A stretch of 16,187 nt of DNA, from NCBI GenBank assembly GCA_031287815.1, contig JAITSM010000127.1, positions 1-16,187 of the forward strand, in the 5' to 3' direction. The position numbers were made by a program, and so were the translations under genes. Of the stretch, positions 13,362 through 16,187 are shown one piece after another. The stretch's first letter is position 1; each line of letters opens with the position of its first letter. The stretch is from Prevotellaceae bacterium. GTDB taxonomy: Bacteria; Bacteroidota; Bacteroidia; Bacteroidales; UBA932. The notes beneath the pieces were generated by a model. It had not been told where the DNA came from and ran no database searches. It saw only the letters and a list, made by a program, of their open reading frames with translations.

Positions 13362-15572
13362 ATGAAGCTGAAACAACTGTTGTGCGTGGCTTTGCTTTGC
13401 CTGCCTGCACTCATTTCCTGCAAAGGAGGGGAGGATACTCCGCAAAACTTTACGCAATACGTCAATCCCTATACCGGCACGGGCGGGCACGGGCATGTAT
13501 TCCTGGGCGCCAATGTACCTTTCGGGCTGGTGCAGCTGGGGCCGTCGAACATTCCCCAATCGTGGGACTGGTGCTCGGGCTACCATATTTCCGACTCCAC
13601 GATTATCGGCTTTAGCCACCTGCACCTCAGCGGAACGGGTATCGGCGATTTGGGCGACGTCAACCTTATGCCTGCCGTCGGCGACATTACCTTGAACAGG
13701 GGCGTGGCGGGCGATTATTCCACCGGGCAGTATTCCCTCTTCCGCCATGCAACCGAAAAAGTAAAGCCGGGCTACTATGCCGTGCACTTAGACCGCTATA
13801 ACGTGGCGGTGGAACTCACTGCGACCAAACGCACCGGCTTCCACAAGTACACCTTCCCCGCTTCGGGCGACGCCAAAATAATTTTCGACCTGGTAAACGG
13901 ACAATGCTGGGACAAGCCGGTGGAAGGATACATTATCCAGGAAAACGACACGGTGGTGTCGGGCTACCGCTATTCCACCGGCTGGGCGCGCGACCAGCGG
14001 ATTTTCTTCACGGCGGTTTTCTCCAAACCGGTGAAACGGTTTATCGCCGCCGCGCCCCAAGAGGGAACAACGGAAGGGAAGGCGGAAAAAGTATACGGGC
14101 TGGCGCTTTTCGATACCAAAGAAGGGGAAGAAATTTATGTAAAAGTGGCGCTCTCGCCGGTAAGCATCGACAATGCCAAACTAAACATGCTGGCGGAACT
14201 GCCGGGATGGGATTTTGAACAAACCGTCCGGGAGGCGGAGGAAGCATGGAACGAAGAACTGGGGAAAATCGTATTTACCACCCCCGACGACCGCGTGAAA
14301 CGGACGTTCTACACCGCTTTATACCATACCATGATTGCGCCGTCGGAGTTTTTCGACGTCAATAACGACTATCGCGGCGCGGACGGGAAAATATACACAA
14401 ACGCCGGTTTTAAGAATTACACCACCTTCTCGCTGTGGGATACCTACCGTGCGGCGCATCCGCTGATGACCATCATTCACCCCGAAAAAATAAGCGATAT
14501 TGTCCACACCATGCTGGCTATTTACCGCGAACAGGGCAAATTGCCGGTGTGGCACCTGATGGGCTGCGAAACGGACTGCATGGTCGGCAATCCCGGCATT
14601 CCGGTGGTGGCTGACGCCCTGCTGAAAGGCTACGGCGGATTCGACAGGGAACAGGCTTTTGAGGCCATGAAAAATTCCGCCCTGCTCGACGAACGGGGGC
14701 TGAAATACCTGAAAGAATACGGCTACATTCCCTACGACAAGGAAGAAGAAGCCCTGTCGAAGTGCATGGAATATGCCATTGCCGACGGCTGCATTGCGCA
14801 GGTGGCGCAGGCGCTGGGAAAAACCGATGACTACGCCTATTTCCTCCACCGCAGCAAAGCCTATGCTCACTATTTCGACCACGCTACCGGCTTCATGCGC
14901 GGGCGTTCGTCGGCAGGGAAATTCCGCGAGCCGTTTAATCCCTTTGAAGCCGTTCACCGCGACAATGACTACACCGAAGGCAATGCCTGGCAATACACCT
15001 GGCTGGCGCCGCACGATGTGCAGGGGCTGGCCGGGCTCTTCGGCAGCAGGGAACGGTTTATTGAAAAATTAGACTCGCTCTTCATTGCCGAAGGCGCTTT
15101 GGGCGAACACGCCTCGCCCGACATTACCGGCCTCATCGGGCAGTATGCGCACGGCAATGAACCGAGCCACCATATCGTTTACCTCTACCCCTACGCCGGG
15201 CAGGCATGGAAAACCGCCGACAAAGTGCGGGAAATCCTTTCAACCCTCTACAGCGACGCGCCGGACGGACTGTCGGGCAATGAAGACGTGGGACAAATGT
15301 CGGCATGGTATGTACTGTCGGCATTGGGCTTTTACCAGGTAGAGCCGGCGGGCGGGAAATACATTTTCGGCAGCCCCATAGCAGACCGGGCGGTTATCAA
15401 AGTAAAAGACGGAAAAACATTCACCATCATAGCCACCAACAACAGCCCCGAAAATAAATACATCCAACGCATCACCCTCAACGGCCAGCCCTACGACAAA
15501 TACTACATCGACTTCAAAGCTATCGCCGCCGGCGGCACACTGGAATTTGTCATGGGAAATAAACCGGTTTAA
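13362..15572 (+). CDS. GH92 family alpha-mannosidase, lipoprotein
   Basis: This 736-residue enzyme belongs to glycoside hydrolase family 92, calcium-dependent exo-alpha-mannosidases that trim mannose from N-glycans or mannans. A lipoprotein signal peptide ends in LISC (Cys20). The N-terminal beta-sandwich starts at YVNPYTGTGGHGHVFLGANV (about 31-50). The catalytic domain shows CETDCMVGNPG (402-412), DYTEGNAWQYTWL (Glu539, probable general acid), GNEPSHHIVYLYP (Glu600) and GNEDVGQMSAW (Asp642, probable general base). Catalytic assignments come from memory of characterised GH92 enzymes and are not certain. Linkage specificity (alpha-1,2, 1,3, 1,4 or 1,6) cannot be read from sequence. The open frame extends to 13314 inside the preceding gene, but the ATG at 13362 gives a proper signal peptide and a 29-nt gap. 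No SusC/SusD pair or other glycan genes are nearby, so this is not a classical polysaccharide utilisation locus. Confidence 0.95.
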   Translation: MKLKQLLCVALLCLPALISCKGGEDTPQNFTQYVNPYTGTGGHGHVFLGANVPFGLVQLGPSNIPQSWDWCSGYHISDSTIIGFSHLHLSGTGIGDLGDVNLMPAVGDITLNRGVAGDYSTGQYSLFRHATEKVKPGYYAVHLDRYNVAVELTATKRTGFHKYTFPASGDAKIIFDLVNGQCWDKPVEGYIIQENDTVVSGYRYSTGWARDQRIFFTAVFSKPVKRFIAAAPQEGTTEGKAEKVYGLALFDTKEGEEIYVKVALSPVSIDNAKLNMLAELPGWDFEQTVREAEEAWNEELGKIVFTTPDDRVKRTFYTALYHTMIAPSEFFDVNNDYRGADGKIYTNAGFKNYTTFSLWDTYRAAHPLMTIIHPEKISDIVHTMLAIYREQGKLPVWHLMGCETDCMVGNPGIPVVADALLKGYGGFDREQAFEAMKNSALLDERGLKYLKEYGYIPYDKEEEALSKCMEYAIADGCIAQVAQALGKTDDYAYFLHRSKAYAHYFDHATGFMRGRSSAGKFREPFNPFEAVHRDNDYTEGNAWQYTWLAPHDVQGLAGLFGSRERFIEKLDSLFIAEGALGEHASPDITGLIGQYAHGNEPSHHIVYLYPYAGQAWKTADKVREILSTLYSDAPDGLSGNEDVGQMSAWYVLSALGFYQVEPAGGKYIFGSPIADRAVIKVKDGKTFTIIATNNSPENKYIQRITLNGQPYDKYYIDFKAIAAGGTLEFVMGNKPV

Positions 15573-15579
15573 TTGAAAA

Positions 15580-15647
15580 TGGAAAATTAGCTTGCGCCGG
15601 AGGTCAGTAGGCAGTTTTCAGTAGCAGTAGGCAGTGGCTGGCGCCAG
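15580..15647 (-). repeat. Inverted partner of 9763-9781, with a short tandem and palindrome
   Basis: TGGAAAATTAGCTTGCGCC (15580-15598) matches the reverse complement of 9763-9781 at 18 of 19 positions. CAGTAGGCAGT occurs at 15605-15615 and 15625-15635. The palindrome CTGGCGCCAG (15638-15647) also occurs at 9428-9437. Confidence 0.75.
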
Positions 15648-15649
15648 CT

Positions 15650-15677
15650 GTAGGGACGCACGGCCGTGCGTCCCTAC
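15650..15677. repeat. 28-bp perfect palindrome, G/C-core type
   Basis: The arm GTAGGGACG, the self-complementary core CACGGCCGTG and the arm CGTCCCTAC form a perfect palindrome. Length and arms match the A/T-core palindromes at 6946-6973 and 16042-16069, apart from one compensated base pair and the 10-bp core. It is flanked by CTG and CAG-containing words that lengthen the pairing slightly. Confidence 0.9.
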
Positions 15678-15750
15678 GTATCTACAGCGCCTTTCACCTT
15701 TCACAAAAAAACCTGATTTTCCCCAAAAAACAACCCCAGTAGCCATGGGT

Positions 15751-15911
15751 CGTCCCGTAGGGACGAAATGTTGGTAGAAAAAAACGCATCCCCCCGCCAC
15801 CTGCGTGCCGGAAGTACGCCATGAGAACAGACACCTGCCGTCCCAGACGGGACGGCAGGGCGGGGTATTTATGCATAGTTCTACCAACCTATTATCCCTA
15901 CGGGACAGCGC
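15751..15911 (-). repeat. GTCCCGTAGGGA / GGTAGAA composite repeat, copy B
   Basis: In plus-strand order it has CGTCCCGTAGGGACG (15751-15765), GGTAGAA (15773-15779), CACCTGCGTGCCGGAAGTAC (15799-15818), a 10-bp stem CTGCCGTCCC/GGGACGGCAG (15836-15859), TTCTACC (15879-15885) and TCCCTACGGGACAGCGC (15895-15911). Read on the minus strand this is the module order of copy A (9548-9710), including an exact 17-nt end. Confidence 0.82.
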
Positions 15912-15918
15912 CAGCCCC

Positions 15919-16016
15919 CGTCATTGCGACGGCGAGGCACGAGCCGGTCGCCATCCGGGGATAGCGGGCGACAGGAAGCGAATGGTCTGGATTGCTTCGC
16001 TCCGCTCGCAATGACG
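15919..16016 (-). repeat. CGTCATTGCG terminal-inverted-repeat element, copy B
   Basis: Ends CGTCATTGCG (15919-15928) and CGCAATGACG (16007-16016) match copy A. On the minus strand the last 29 nt (15947-15919) equal 9510-9538 of copy A, and GAAGCAATCCAG is present once (15998-15987). The middle differs and lacks the second GGATTGCTTC arm. Confidence 0.85.
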
Positions 16017-16041
16017 GAAGCGAACGTCGAACATTTGCGCC

Positions 16042-16069
16042 GTAGGGGCGAAAAATTTTTCGCCCCTAC
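16042..16069. repeat. 28-bp perfect palindrome, A/T-core type, second copy
   Basis: Identical to 6946-6973: arms GTAGGGGCG and CGCCCCTAC around AAAAATTTTT. It lies 28 nt before the 79-nt repeat core. Confidence 0.9.
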
Positions 16070-16084
16070 AACCCGCCGGCAACC

Positions 16085-16176
16085 ACCTCTCCCCCCGCCC
16101 TCCCCGAAGGGGAGGGAGCCAACTCCCCCTCCTTCGGAGGGGGTCGGGGGGAGGTAACTAATGAAAACCGCCGGTA
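16085..16176. repeat. Double-hairpin intergenic repeat, right copy
   Basis: The core 16098-16176 equals 31-109 exactly. Here the outer stem is better kept: ACCTCTCCCCCCG (16085-16097) pairs with CGGGGGGAGGT (16145-16155) with a two-base bulge, enclosing hairpins 16098-16116 and 16125-16143. The folded form would be a cruciform-like junction. It ends in AAAACCGCCGGTA, which in the left copy is the first arm of a terminator. The window stops 11 nt later, so a second arm cannot be seen. Confidence 0.85.
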
Positions 16177-16187
16177 GATGAATAGGC

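Larger units (their letters stand above)
15573..16187. other. Gene-free terminal stretch made mostly of repeats
   Basis: No credible gene is seen. The stretch is a chain of repeat modules, itemised separately, with only short unique links such as 15678-15750 and 16017-16041. No clear terminator for the GH92 gene was found; one of the hairpins may serve. Confidence 0.75.

Noticed and set aside
15805..16157. Open frames in the right-end repeat region
   Set aside because: They consist only of repeat modules and have no protein-like composition.
31..16176. Circular molecule suggested by the same repeat near both ends
   Set aside because: The copies are internal, their outer flanks differ, and the window ends do not overlap, so this is dispersed repetition.

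Overview
The window looks like chromosomal DNA of a member of the Bacteroidota, most likely Bacteroidales. The evidence is a mutA-mutB pair of the type used by succinate/propionate fermenters, promoter -7 boxes of the Bacteroidota form TAnnTTTG, a surface protein combining Ig-like repeats with a FISUMP-type C-terminus, a CCDC81-like HU plus SPOR protein, a GH92 alpha-mannosidase lipoprotein, and starts without Shine-Dalgarno sequences. I cannot name a genus.

Layout: a lone YefM-type antitoxin (251-532, minus) is divergent from mutA (741-2561) and mutB (2591-4708), the two subunits of adenosylcobalamin-dependent methylmalonyl-CoA mutase. A lipoprotein M3 peptidase of the Dcp type follows (4767-6848) and ends at a strong, probably bidirectional terminator (6896-6939). 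A secreted Ig-like/FISUMP surface protein converges on it from the minus strand (7268-8947). After a 0.9 kb gap rich in repeats come uvrB (9870-11879), a membrane protein with an HU-like N-terminus, a proline-rich linker and a SPOR domain (11989-13332), and a GH92 alpha-mannosidase lipoprotein (13362-15572), all on the plus strand. The last 0.6 kb holds only repeats. I see no rRNA, tRNA, CRISPR array or intact transposon.

The genes do not form one pathway. MutAB serves central carbon metabolism, UvrB excision repair, and the peptidase, mannosidase and Ig-like protein belong to the cell envelope. The 29 nt gap between the SPOR gene and the mannosidase suggests cotranscription.

The least ordinary content is between and inside the genes. 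Two composite repeat clusters (9450-9797 and 15580-16016) are built from the same modules in opposite orientation, so they bracket the uvrB-SPOR-GH92 block like mirror images. An identical 79-nt double-hairpin repeat lies near both window ends, each copy running into a hairpin arm; at the left end this arm belongs to a terminator. Two kinds of 28-bp perfect palindrome share their ends but differ in their cores. A further repeat has been absorbed in frame into the signal peptide of the surface protein. At the protein level, MutB carries Ser where methylmalonyl-CoA mutases have a CoA-binding Arg, and the antitoxin has no toxin gene beside it.
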